Source: JAVBKP01 sp031553975
Lineage (GTDB): Bacteria > Bacillota > Clostridia > Peptostreptococcales > Anaerovoracaceae
DNA: 21,844 nt
Assembly: GCA_031553975.1 (NCBI GenBank)
Contig: JAVBKP010000040.1
Location: 1-21,844, forward strand
Direction: 5' to 3'
Part shown: positions 14,526 to 21,844 of the stretch, piece by piece
Layout of the letters: each line of letters starts with the position of its first letter
How positions within the stretch are numbered: position 1 is the first letter of the stretch
Program-made: the position numbers and the translations under genes
The notes under the pieces: model-generated
Databases searched by the model: none
What the model was told of the DNA's origin: nothing
What the model saw: only the letters and a program-made list of their open reading frames with translations

Positions 14526-16535
14526 TTATTTTTTCTCAATTAAAAATTCTGCGTTTTTACCTACGAACACAATATATCCATTTTGTGGAAGTGAAATTGT
14601 ATCCGATTTACTAGCTTCTAGTGAAGTGGCAATGCAATTATATTTTTCGTCATATACAAAATATCCACTGTTTTCTGGCACCTGGACACGCCATGTTTCG
14701 CCATTTGTACCATACCAAACCCCGTCTGATTGTGTGCGTACAGCACCTTGTATGTCTGCTGTGTTTTTCATGGCTGATTCCTCAATATAGCGGTAAGACC
14801 CATTGTCTAATACCTCAATGCCGCCTTGCTTATAAAACTTGGTGTCAAGACTATCACGCCCCACCATTGTCGGCGTTTGCTGGAAGGCAAGTGCCGTGTC
14901 CCTATCTGCAATCACTGAGGAAAATTCAAAGGCACCATGGTTTTGATAAGCATCCATCATGACATAGTTCGGTAAGCGATTGTCAAGTATTGTTTTCATG
15001 ACTGCAAAGTTAAGATATTTACTTGAGGAGTATGTTTCGCTAACAAGAAAATATTTCTTGCCCTCTCTCTCTTTCCATGCAGCTATAACATCATTTGGAA
15101 GTGCTTTAATTTCAATCTTTTGTGCAACCGGTATTGTTATTGCTGTCTGCCCTAACCCACTTTTATTCACATGAGTAGCACCAAGTATAAATTTTTGACC
15201 TTTTTCATCTGTAGTAAAGCTTAATGCTGATGATCCACGTGTACCGCCAACATTTGAGTTGAATCCCATCAAGATGTAATCACCACTGCTAGATACAAAC
15301 TGGTCATTTTTGTTGTGAATGTATTCTTGTTGTTTTTGATTTTCCTTGCCTATGGTGGTTAGTACCATGGTATCCTTTGTGAACGCTACACTTATAGGTC
15401 CCCCCATTTTGCCCATGTCATACATGCCTGCGTATTCTTTTATATTTTGTGGTATTTCTGTTTTTGTCGTATCATATTCTGGTAGTTCTAACGAGACTGG
15501 GTCAATGAGGCCTTCCTCTTGCAACACTGCGAGAATAATCTCTTGTGCAATAATCTCCTCTTCTCCTGCGGAGCCAGAAGATGATACTGCCACTGACAAA
15601 TTGTACTCTGGCACTACCGTCAAGTTGGTGTGGTAACCTACCGTGGAACCGCCCTTAGAAAGTGCCTTGATGCCCAGTGTATTAAATGGATAGTTTTCAA
15701 CGCTGTCCCAGCCCAAACCATATCTGAGGGTTGTATCTGCCTCTGCCCCAACCATACTTTTTTTGTGTTGGAGTTTTGCCATTTCATTGGTAGCTGTCTT
15801 AGACAAAATATCACCATCAGCGCTACTCATAAACACCTCTCCAAATCTGCACAAATCTTCCATGGACGAGTAGAGGCCGCCAGACCCAATGAGATTTGTG
15901 TTTTCTGCCTTCATTTCTTTTCCATTAAAATAAACAGGTGCTAGCAGTTGGCGATCGAAGTCGCTTTGTGGTGTTTTGATATTCTCAAGGTCCATTGGTC
16001 CAAAGAAGTTTTTTTCTAAAAATTCTGTGAAGGACATACCGCTGACCTTCTCCACTAAAATCTCAGCCAATGTGAAACTATCATTGCTATATACCGAAAG
16101 TTCACCAGGGTTATGTTTTAGATGCTGTATTCTTAACATTGTTAAAAAATTATCATGATTGTAAGTATCATTGTCCCCGTAGAGCATTGTGTTGGTATCG
16201 GTCATACCCATTAGCCCCGCACTGTGATTGAGTAGCATACGAGGCGTAATGTATGCATAACGCGGGTCCTTCATTGAAAATCCAGAGATATATTTAGTAA
16301 TTGGGCTATCTAGGTCAATCTTCCCCTCATCAACAAGCTTCATCACCGCTGCGGCTGTGAAAACCTTGCTAACTGAACCGATGCCATACAATCTATCAAT
16401 GGTTTTATGTTCTGTGGATTGTACCTCCGTAGTCGCGGCCTGGGCCGTGGTCATAGCGCAAGTCATTCCTATTGCTAAGCAAGTGCAAAATGTACCAACC
16501 ATAATGCTTTTAACAAATCTATTCTTTTTCATCAT
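14526..16535 (-). CDS. Secreted serine beta-lactamase-like hydrolase
   Basis: 669 residues. The Sec signal peptide (about 1-33, KKNRFVKS then a hydrophobic core) ends AQA-A. The S12/class C-type domain has S54-V-S-K57, Y149-S-N151 and K294-G-G. A C-terminal region of about 330 residues without recognised motifs is probably beta-rich. Only about 20 residues separate the signal cleavage site from SVSK, where relatives usually have 50-60, so the first strands seem to be missing. Family members hydrolyse or bind cell-wall peptides, esters or lactams; beta-lactam resistance cannot be claimed. It is the third gene of the ABC operon, ten bases after the permease, with TAGGAG before the start. Confidence 0.85.
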   Translation of the reverse strand: MMKKNRFVKSIMVGTFCTCLAIGMTCAMTTAQAATTEVQSTEHKTIDRLYGIGSVSKVFTAAAVMKLVDEGKIDLDSPITKYISGFSMKDPRYAYITPRMLLNHSAGLMGMTDTNTMLYGDNDTYNHDNFLTMLRIQHLKHNPGELSVYSNDSFTLAEILVEKVSGMSFTEFLEKNFFGPMDLENIKTPQSDFDRQLLAPVYFNGKEMKAENTNLIGSGGLYSSMEDLCRFGEVFMSSADGDILSKTATNEMAKLQHKKSMVGAEADTTLRYGLGWDSVENYPFNTLGIKALSKGGSTVGYHTNLTVVPEYNLSVAVSSSGSAGEEEIIAQEIILAVLQEEGLIDPVSLELPEYDTTKTEIPQNIKEYAGMYDMGKMGGPISVAFTKDTMVLTTIGKENQKQQEYIHNKNDQFVSSSGDYILMGFNSNVGGTRGSSALSFTTDEKGQKFILGATHVNKSGLGQTAITIPVAQKIEIKALPNDVIAAWKEREGKKYFLVSETYSSSKYLNFAVMKTILDNRLPNYVMMDAYQNHGAFEFSSVIADRDTALAFQQTPTMVGRDSLDTKFYKQGGIEVLDNGSYRYIEESAMKNTADIQGAVRTQSDGVWYGTNGETWRVQVPENSGYFVYDEKYNCIATSLEASKSDTISLPQNGYIVFVGKNAEFLIEKK

Positions 16536-16545
16536 TCATACACTC

Positions 16546-19050
16546 CTATTCCGACAATAACTCATACACGCTGATATTTTTTATGCGCAGGGCTGACACT
16601 GTTGATATGCCAAGAGTCACTAAGCATAATGATACAAAGATCACTAGAATGGCAACTGGACTAACAGTAAAATTAACTTCTGAGATGCCGCCCATTGCTG
16701 AAAACAGTAGCATAAACGCAGGATTTACCATGGCTGCACCACACAAGCACCCTAGCATTGAACCTATGGCCGCTGATGGCATAAAGCTCACTGCCATCTG
16801 CCATACCAGCTGTGAAGTCTGGAATCCCCCAGCTTTCAAAACGCCCAATTCCACTCTGCGTTTGACAATAATTGTTTTCACTGTCATATATAGAATCAGA
16901 ACGATAAGAAGTAACGAAATAAAGGATACAAACGCCAGCAGGGTAGACAGGCCAGAGGCAAAAGAGTTTATTTGTGTTTCCATATATTCACCCCAGTTGG
17001 TAATTTTGGCTATTTGATACGACGATGAACTTCCTTTTAGTATAATTTCCCCGTTATAGCTTACAGCATATTCTACACTGTTGATACCGTATCGTTCCAA
17101 ATAGGTGGATATTTTCTCTTCCGCTCTGGCTTTTGCCTCTGAGAATTTATCATTTTCAGTATTTGTGAAAACATTAACAACACCAAATTGTTGTTGCAGT
17201 TTTTCTGAAAAATCATCAAATGTTATGCCATCTTTCAAATAAACATTGACACCGTGACGCAAATAACCTGGCTCTATACGGCGATATCCCTCAAGAGTCA
17301 TATGTGCTACATTACCGCCATTATTTGTGGTTGAAAAATAACCGCATATGATAAAGTCCTTAACAATCCCGTCTTTTTTAACTGAAACCATATCACCGAT
17401 TTGCTTGCCTTGACCTTTTGCAAAGCTTTCAGGCACTGCGATTTCATTGTCAAGGACCGGAGATGTACCTTTAAATGGCGAGATGTTTTCCATCTGAGAA
17501 AAATCATCGGTGACATTGCCTAAAACGTCGATTCCTTCTACCTTAAAGCCTACAAAATCCAACATGCCGACCTTACGAACATCTGGCATTTTAGCAATTT
17601 CATCTGCAAGTCTATTGGCATCTGTACCTTCTGTTACTGATACTGCAACATCTGCCACTTCAACACCAACCATTTTGATAAATGCTGTTTGGTCCACTGC
17701 AAAATTAATATATGTCACGGTAACAAACGTGACTACCAGTGCAACACCTGTCAGGACTGTACCTATCATGATATATAGTTTCTTATAGGCAAACATGTTT
17801 TTTAGGGCAAGTCTCAAATTGACAGGTCCAAAGCCCTTGTCAAGCCTAAAAAAGTTACGACGAAAGCTATGTGTAGCCAAACCGCCTCTAAGTGCAACAA
17901 CGGGAGGCAATTTTTTCACTCTATACCCAGCTATGAGTACCATTGATGCTAGCAGTATAGAAATAATCACAGCGGATGCAATGCCCAATCCAACCTGAAC
18001 CGTCACAGTTATATGAAGTCCTGTCATAGTCAGTATAAGGTTGTTAATCCCTGCCCCAAGGAGACTGTCCATGGCTACACCACACAGTGAGGCGGGTAAA
18101 GAAACCAATCCATATTCTATCAAAAATGAAATCAAGAGTTGGGTGCTAGTGTATCCTGTTGCACCGAGAACGCCAATGTTGCGCATTCTATCTTCAATGC
18201 TATTGACAACCCTAAAATTAATGACTATCAAAGAAATAAGGACTGTGATCAATGCAAATCCCACAACAACACCTGCTAGCAATATGATTGGCATAATATT
18301 AGGTAACTTAAAACTTTGGTAGTCTCCCGCAACTGTTTCTGATCCAATGATTGAATCGGTTTCGATTTCATTGCCATCCCTAAAATCTCTGATAAATTTC
18401 AGAATATCTGTTGTGTCAGCGATGCGCATGGTCATAAGCACGCTCTCGCCTATCTCATCTTTAAAATTCTCAAAGGCCTCATGGGAAACAAAATGTTTGA
18501 TACATATCCCGCTTGTTCGTGATAAATCAACTGCTTCAAAAAAACCTGCCACTACAAAATTGTACTTTTTATTCTTATACGTCACTGTATAAGCATCACC
18601 AATGTTGTAGCCCACCATTTTTCCATAGTAAGGCAAATATATTGCCTCCTTAGGGGATACTGTCGTGTCTTCCTCCAGTATCTTTAGTGGCGAAATGGTA
18701 TGTTCTACCGTCTTATCAAGCAACATAACTGTTGAATCAAATCCACCGCCAAAGTTAATATTTGAACCAACCATCAGCACAGACGAACCAATTTCATACC
18801 CTGTCACCCTAGGGTCATTTTGCAAATATGTCTCATATTTTTTATCGTAATCATTTTTGGAAACAGCCAATAGATAATGTGCGCTTACCAGCTCATCTGC
18901 TCTACGATCAAAGGCACTGTTGACTTGGGTTAAGACAGTCAGCCCTACGGTGGTGAGCATAGCTACGACCAATACCAGCATGGCCAGTGTTATGCTATTG
19001 GATTTATTTTTAAGGATATTGGCTTTTGCCAAATGAAAGATTGCCATCAT
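16546..19050 (-). CDS. ABC transporter permease with two FtsX modules
   Basis: About 834 residues. Layout: one membrane segment (about 18-40), a large extracellular domain, three membrane segments (about 253-283, 305-333, 353-376), then one at about 428-453, a second extracellular domain, and three more (about 698-728, 753-780, 800-823). This is a duplicated FtsX/MacB-type permease, of the mechanotransmission or lipid/peptide-handling ABC class. The start ATG shares one base with the ATPase stop (TAATG), with GGGGTGG inside the ATPase end; a GTG at 19056 is also open. It works with the preceding ATPase at the membrane. Substrate is unknown; antimicrobial peptides or envelope lipids are likely from context. 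Confidence 0.9.
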   Translation of the reverse strand: MMAIFHLAKANILKNKSNSITLAMLVLVVAMLTTVGLTVLTQVNSAFDRRADELVSAHYLLAVSKNDYDKKYETYLQNDPRVTGYEIGSSVLMVGSNINFGGGFDSTVMLLDKTVEHTISPLKILEEDTTVSPKEAIYLPYYGKMVGYNIGDAYTVTYKNKKYNFVVAGFFEAVDLSRTSGICIKHFVSHEAFENFKDEIGESVLMTMRIADTTDILKFIRDFRDGNEIETDSIIGSETVAGDYQSFKLPNIMPIILLAGVVVGFALITVLISLIVINFRVVNSIEDRMRNIGVLGATGYTSTQLLISFLIEYGLVSLPASLCGVAMDSLLGAGINNLILTMTGLHITVTVQVGLGIASAVIISILLASMVLIAGYRVKKLPPVVALRGGLATHSFRRNFFRLDKGFGPVNLRLALKNMFAYKKLYIMIGTVLTGVALVVTFVTVTYINFAVDQTAFIKMVGVEVADVAVSVTEGTDANRLADEIAKMPDVRKVGMLDFVGFKVEGIDVLGNVTDDFSQMENISPFKGTSPVLDNEIAVPESFAKGQGKQIGDMVSVKKDGIVKDFIICGYFSTTNNGGNVAHMTLEGYRRIEPGYLRHGVNVYLKDGITFDDFSEKLQQQFGVVNVFTNTENDKFSEAKARAEEKISTYLERYGINSVEYAVSYNGEIILKGSSSSYQIAKITNWGEYMETQINSFASGLSTLLAFVSFISLLLIVLILYMTVKTIIVKRRVELGVLKAGGFQTSQLVWQMAVSFMPSAAIGSMLGCLCGAAMVNPAFMLLFSAMGGISEVNFTVSPVAILVIFVSLCLVTLGISTVSALRIKNISVYELLSE

Positions 19051-19811
19051 TACCACCCCATGTCATTTAAGAAACTTTGAAGCTTCTCTAAACGTTGACT
19101 ACTATGGTCTTGCTCATAGGCTGCCAGTTCCAATATGCCAACAACAGCGCCATCACGCAAATACACTATACGGTTGCCTCTCACTGCACTTTTAAGGTCA
19201 TGTGTGACCATAATTACGCTCTGTCCTGTTTGGTTGAGTTCTGTTAACACATCCAGCACCGCTGTGCCAGATGCTGAGTTTAACGCCCCTGTTGGCTCAT
19301 CAGCAAACATCAATCTAGGATTGTTAATTAAAGCCCTTACAATACCTACACGCTGTGCTTCTCCTCCTGACAACTGACTTGGGAATTTGTCCCACAGAGA
19401 TTCTTCTAAATGAACTTTCAGTAAAAGTTCTTTTGCCTTTGATGCCACTGCTTTTTTGTCTGGGCTGATCAGCAATCCGCTTGACAAAATATTGTCAAGG
19501 ACGCTCATGTTGTCCATCAAATATATCTGTTGGAATACAAAGCCGCAGTTCTTTCGCCTGAATATAGCCAATTGGTCGTTTGTCATGGTTGCTATATTTT
19601 GACCATTGATGTGGATATCTCCTAGTGTTGGCTTGTCCATGCCTGATATTGCGTACATTAGCGTGCTCTTCCCTGAGCCCGAACGCCCCATGATCACTGT
19701 GAAATCACTTTCTAAAATTTCAAAATCCATATTTTTGATAACATGAACTTGCTTGCCGCCATGTGAAAATGTTTTGCTCAGTTTTTGTATTTGAATAATT
19801 GGTTCCATCAT
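19050..19811 (-). CDS. ABC transporter ATPase (MacB/LolD type)
   Basis: 253 residues. Walker A GRSGSGKST (about 42-50), Q-loop FVFQQ, signature LSGGEAQRV, Walker B LMFADEP with the family sequence TGALNSASG, and H-loop VTHD. It energises the FtsX-type permease encoded next, with translation coupled by a one-base overlap. AGGAGG precedes the ATGATG start. The closest functional class is the LolD/MacB/BceA group. It is transcribed divergently from the two-component genes, a common layout for peptide-resistance ABC systems. Confidence 0.93.
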   Translation of the reverse strand: MMEPIIQIQKLSKTFSHGGKQVHVIKNMDFEILESDFTVIMGRSGSGKSTLMYAISGMDKPTLGDIHINGQNIATMTNDQLAIFRRKNCGFVFQQIYLMDNMSVLDNILSSGLLISPDKKAVASKAKELLLKVHLEESLWDKFPSQLSGGEAQRVGIVRALINNPRLMFADEPTGALNSASGTAVLDVLTELNQTGQSVIMVTHDLKSAVRGNRIVYLRDGAVVGILELAAYEQDHSSQRLEKLQSFLNDMGW

Positions 19812-19867
19812 TAAATCCTCCTGGTTTTACCTCAAATAAGTTGCGGTTGTATTTGTCTTATGGGTGT

Positions 19868-19873
19868 ATTATA
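19868..19873 (-). promoter_or_regulatory. Candidate -10 of the ABC operon
   Basis: Minus-strand TATAAT, 57 bases upstream of the ATPase start. The -35 position has only AAGACT, a poor match, as expected of a promoter that needs an activator. Confidence 0.55.
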
Positions 19874-19911
19874 CTTTAAAAATAATAGCGAGTCTTTGCC
19901 AAATTGCTGTT

Positions 19912-19931
19912 AATTTCTTATCAATTTCTTA
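19912..19931. promoter_or_regulatory. Direct repeats, candidate response-regulator site
   Basis: AATTTCTTA occurs at 19912-19920 and 19923-19931, an 11-bp period typical of OmpR-family sites. They lie about 50-70 bases upstream of the expected ABC transcription start, suited to activation, and just before the regulator's own ribosome site. Confidence 0.55.
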
Positions 19932-19948
19932 ATAAAGGAGGACTTCAT

Positions 19949-20632
19949 TTGCACTACGACTGTTTAATTATTGACGACGACCACGAGATTTCCCAAACTG
20001 TATGCGAATACTTTAATATGTTCGACATAGCCACGGCCTATGTCACATGCTATGAGGACGCCAACGCGTTTCTTTCTATAAATCAAGTATCACTATTGTT
20101 ACTGGATGTGAATTTAGGTAAGGACTCAGGCTTTTTATTTTGTAAAGAACTTCGCAAGTCCTCTAATACACCTGTTATATTTATCAGTGCGCGAGATTCT
20201 GAGGCAGATATTTTGTCTGGGTTGAGTTTGGGTGGTGACGACTATATCATAAAGCCGTTTTCCATGGGCATCTTGCTTGCCAAAGTCAAAGCCATGCTCA
20301 AGCGTAGCACACCAGACAGCCCGCCCATGAAAACCTTAGCGTTTGGTGATTTGCGTATTGAGTATTTGTCCGAAAAAGTATATAAGAACGGCGAACCCGT
20401 CAAGTTGAAACCTATGGAATGGAAACTTTTGGTATACCTCTTGGATAAACCAAACCATGTTATTACGAAAGAAGAATTATTAGCTAACGTGTGGGGCGAT
20501 AGCTTTGTTAGCGAAGGTACACTTTCAGTGCATATACGTCATTTGCGGGAAAAACTTGAGGAAGACCCCAATGTGCCTACATTTATAAAAACCGTGTGGG
20601 GTACTGGGTATATGTATGAGGTACAGCGTTGA
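19949..20632 (+). CDS. OmpR/PhoB-family response regulator
   Basis: 227 residues from a TTG start. The receiver domain has the acidic pocket IIDDD (7-11), phosphoacceptor Asp53 in LLLLDVNLG, Ser80 in FISAR and Lys102 in IIKPF. The C-terminal winged helix spans about 130-225: LKPMEWKLLVYLLDKPNHVITKEEL, recognition helix EGTLSVHIRHLREKL and the wing IKTVWGTGYMY. The frame is open to an ATG at 19904 without a ribosome site, whereas TTG 19949 follows AAAGGAGG at seven bases. It is expected to control the divergent ABC operon. It overlaps the kinase gene by four bases. Confidence 0.93.
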   Translation: MHYDCLIIDDDHEISQTVCEYFNMFDIATAYVTCYEDANAFLSINQVSLLLLDVNLGKDSGFLFCKELRKSSNTPVIFISARDSEADILSGLSLGGDDYIIKPFSMGILLAKVKAMLKRSTPDSPPMKTLAFGDLRIEYLSEKVYKNGEPVKLKPMEWKLLVYLLDKPNHVITKEELLANVWGDSFVSEGTLSVHIRHLREKLEEDPNVPTFIKTVWGTGYMYEVQR

Positions 20633-21844
20633 AACGATTTGTATGGATTTACTTGCTGCTATTTGCCATGCTATTGGCTGGTTTTGGCATAGTGCTAACC
20701 ATGCTCAAAGCCCCACAGATGCAAGCGGTAGATATGGTGGCTTTGAATCGGATTGTAGGTGGGGTGGAGAAGAGTTGGGATACTCTTGCATCAATGCCAG
20801 CAGAAGACTTTGCATATGATTTTGTTGTACTGGATGGCAATGGGGAATGTCTGTACAAAACCAACTCTCTACTACCGGAAACATTGCACCAGGGCATTAA
20901 GCAAGGCCTGATGGTGGTTGACATAATGCCGGAAAAGCAAACAGGTTGCAAGCTGTTATTTGATATGCGAATGCAAGAGCAGTTAGATCAACGTTTTGCG
21001 CAATATGCTCATCTGGTTGTTGTGGCTTACCTGCTAATGGCCGTTTGCTCACTGGCTATATTTCTTAGGTTATATTACATGATCATCAGACCCTTTGCCC
21101 GACTTTCAGGCTTTGCAAAACATATTACAAACGGGCATTTTGATACGCCACTACCAATGGACAAACATAATATTTTTGGTGCATTCACCGAGAGTTTTGA
21201 TGTCATGCGGGTGTCGTTGCTTGAAGCAAAACAAAGCGAGCAAGCAGCCATTCAGAGCAAACAAGAACTCATTGCCTCCCTAAGTCACGACATCAAAACC
21301 CCTCTTACGTCTATACGATTGATCTCTGAACTGTTGCAGGCACAGAGCAGTGACGGAATTCAAATACAAAAATTGAAAAATATAGAAGATAAAACCAAGC
21401 AAATCGATCATTTGGTAAGCAATTTGTTGCAAAGTACCCTAGATGAATTGGGGCAGCTTAGCATTGTGGTCACCGATGAGAGCAGTGCCTATCTCACAAA
21501 GCTATTGCAAGGGCATGATGTACCTGTTTGCGTCCACACAATCCCTACCTGTATGATTCGTATTGACACCAGACGCATGGAGCAGGTGGTGAATAATATA
21601 ATTGCCAATGCTAGCAAATATGCTGGCTCCTCTGTTGAGGTTCATGGCATATTCTCTGATGAGTTCTTGCAAGTTGATATCTGTGATTTTGGTTCAGGGG
21701 TTGATGAAATGGAAATCGCGTATTTGTGTAATAAGTTTTATCGTGGCGCGCAGGCCAACTTGTCGCAAAAGCAGGGAGAAGGTCTTGGGTTATTTATTGC
21801 AAAATCCTTTATGAATAAAATGGGGGGCGAATTGGAGTGTTTTA
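20629..21844 (+). CDS. Sensor histidine kinase, 3' end cut by the window
   Basis: 405 residues are visible. It starts at a TTG overlapping the regulator's TGA (TTGA), with GAGGT about nine bases upstream. Order: membrane segment 1 (about 5-25), an extracellular domain of about 100 residues, membrane segment 2 (about 129-149), a HAMP-like linker (150-200), the H-box SLSHDIKTPLTSI with His220, the N-box VVNNIIANASKYA (320-332), G1 DFGSGV (353-358) and G2 GEGLGLFI (383-390). The sizeable extracellular domain differs from the short-loop Bce-type kinases, so it probably senses a ligand directly. Its partner is the upstream regulator. Only the last few dozen residues should be missing. Confidence 0.92.
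   Translation, partial: MKRFVWIYLLLFAMLLAGFGIVLTMLKAPQMQAVDMVALNRIVGGVEKSWDTLASMPAEDFAYDFVVLDGNGECLYKTNSLLPETLHQGIKQGLMVVDIMPEKQTGCKLLFDMRMQEQLDQRFAQYAHLVVVAYLLMAVCSLAIFLRLYYMIIRPFARLSGFAKHITNGHFDTPLPMDKHNIFGAFTESFDVMRVSLLEAKQSEQAAIQSKQELIASLSHDIKTPLTSIRLISELLQAQSSDGIQIQKLKNIEDKTKQIDHLVSNLLQSTLDELGQLSIVVTDESSAYLTKLLQGHDVPVCVHTIPTCMIRIDTRRMEQVVNNIIANASKYAGSSVEVHGIFSDEFLQVDICDFGSGVDEMEIAYLCNKFYRGAQANLSQKQGEGLGLFIAKSFMNKMGGELECF

Noticed and set aside
14526..16535. Beta-lactam resistance gene
   Set aside because: Only the general S12 fold motifs are present; the gene sits in an ABC operon and most such proteins are not resistance enzymes.
19904..19948. ATG start for the response regulator
   Set aside because: No ribosome site there, and it would overlap the repeats; TTG 19949 has an ideal AAAGGAGG.
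19050..21844. Bce-type (bacitracin) resistance module
   Set aside because: The permease has two FtsX modules with two extracellular domains and the kinase has a large extracellular domain, unlike BceB and BceS.
1..21844. CRISPR arrays, tRNA or rRNA genes
   Set aside because: No regularly spaced repeats and no tRNA- or rRNA-like sequence were seen on either strand.

Overview
The window looks like chromosomal DNA of a low- to mid-GC Gram-positive anaerobe, most likely class Clostridia. The signs are strong AGGAGG-type ribosome sites, TTG starts, a clostridial-type meso-diaminopimelate dehydrogenase, an SdpR/SdpI pair, an IS256-family element and a large serine recombinase. Species cannot be fixed from sequence alone.

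Region 1 (about 1-4710, minus strand) is an accessory or mobile-element region. An XRE repressor precedes a tightly overlapping four-gene operon: a large serine recombinase without the usual zinc-ribbon cysteines, a short protein homologous to that recombinase's C-terminal domain, and two different ParB-like proteins. The last three junctions all overlap, which suggests one co-translated unit. This is the best candidate in the window for a poorly described system. The element appears to continue past the left edge.

Region 2 (4795-10329, minus strand) holds a small nitroreductase, an AAA ATPase of the DUF4143 type with a near-consensus promoter and two palindromes upstream, an AraC-type regulator with a GyrI-like domain, and a VOC (glyoxalase-fold) protein. 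The AraC gene is split by a 1.5-kb IS256-family insertion. Its first 32 codons lie on the far side of the IS, a 7-bp target duplication flanks the IS, and an IS-derived start now makes a chimeric reading frame. Two diverged copies of a roughly 65-bp terminator-containing repeat sit at 4795 and 7217.

Region 3 (10425-13253) contains a short DMT-type membrane protein (plus strand) convergent with a GNAT acetyltransferase, a uridine-phosphorylase-like enzyme, and an sdpR-sdpI operon. The sdpRI promoter is a perfect TTGACA-17-TATAAT flanked by two matching ATTTAGAT dyads. The phosphorylase promoter is followed by a hairpin plus U-run inside the leader.

Region 4 (13456-21844) has ddh on the plus strand, closed by a terminator that also serves the convergent operon. 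That operon (minus strand) encodes an ABC ATPase, a double-FtsX permease and a secreted serine beta-lactamase-like protein. A divergent response regulator and histidine kinase lie on the other side. The kinase is cut by the window edge and starts at a TTG overlapping the regulator's stop. Direct repeats spaced 11 bp lie upstream of the ABC promoter and fit binding by the OmpR-type regulator. Together this reads as a sensor-regulated envelope-stress or antimicrobial-peptide response module; the substrate is unknown.
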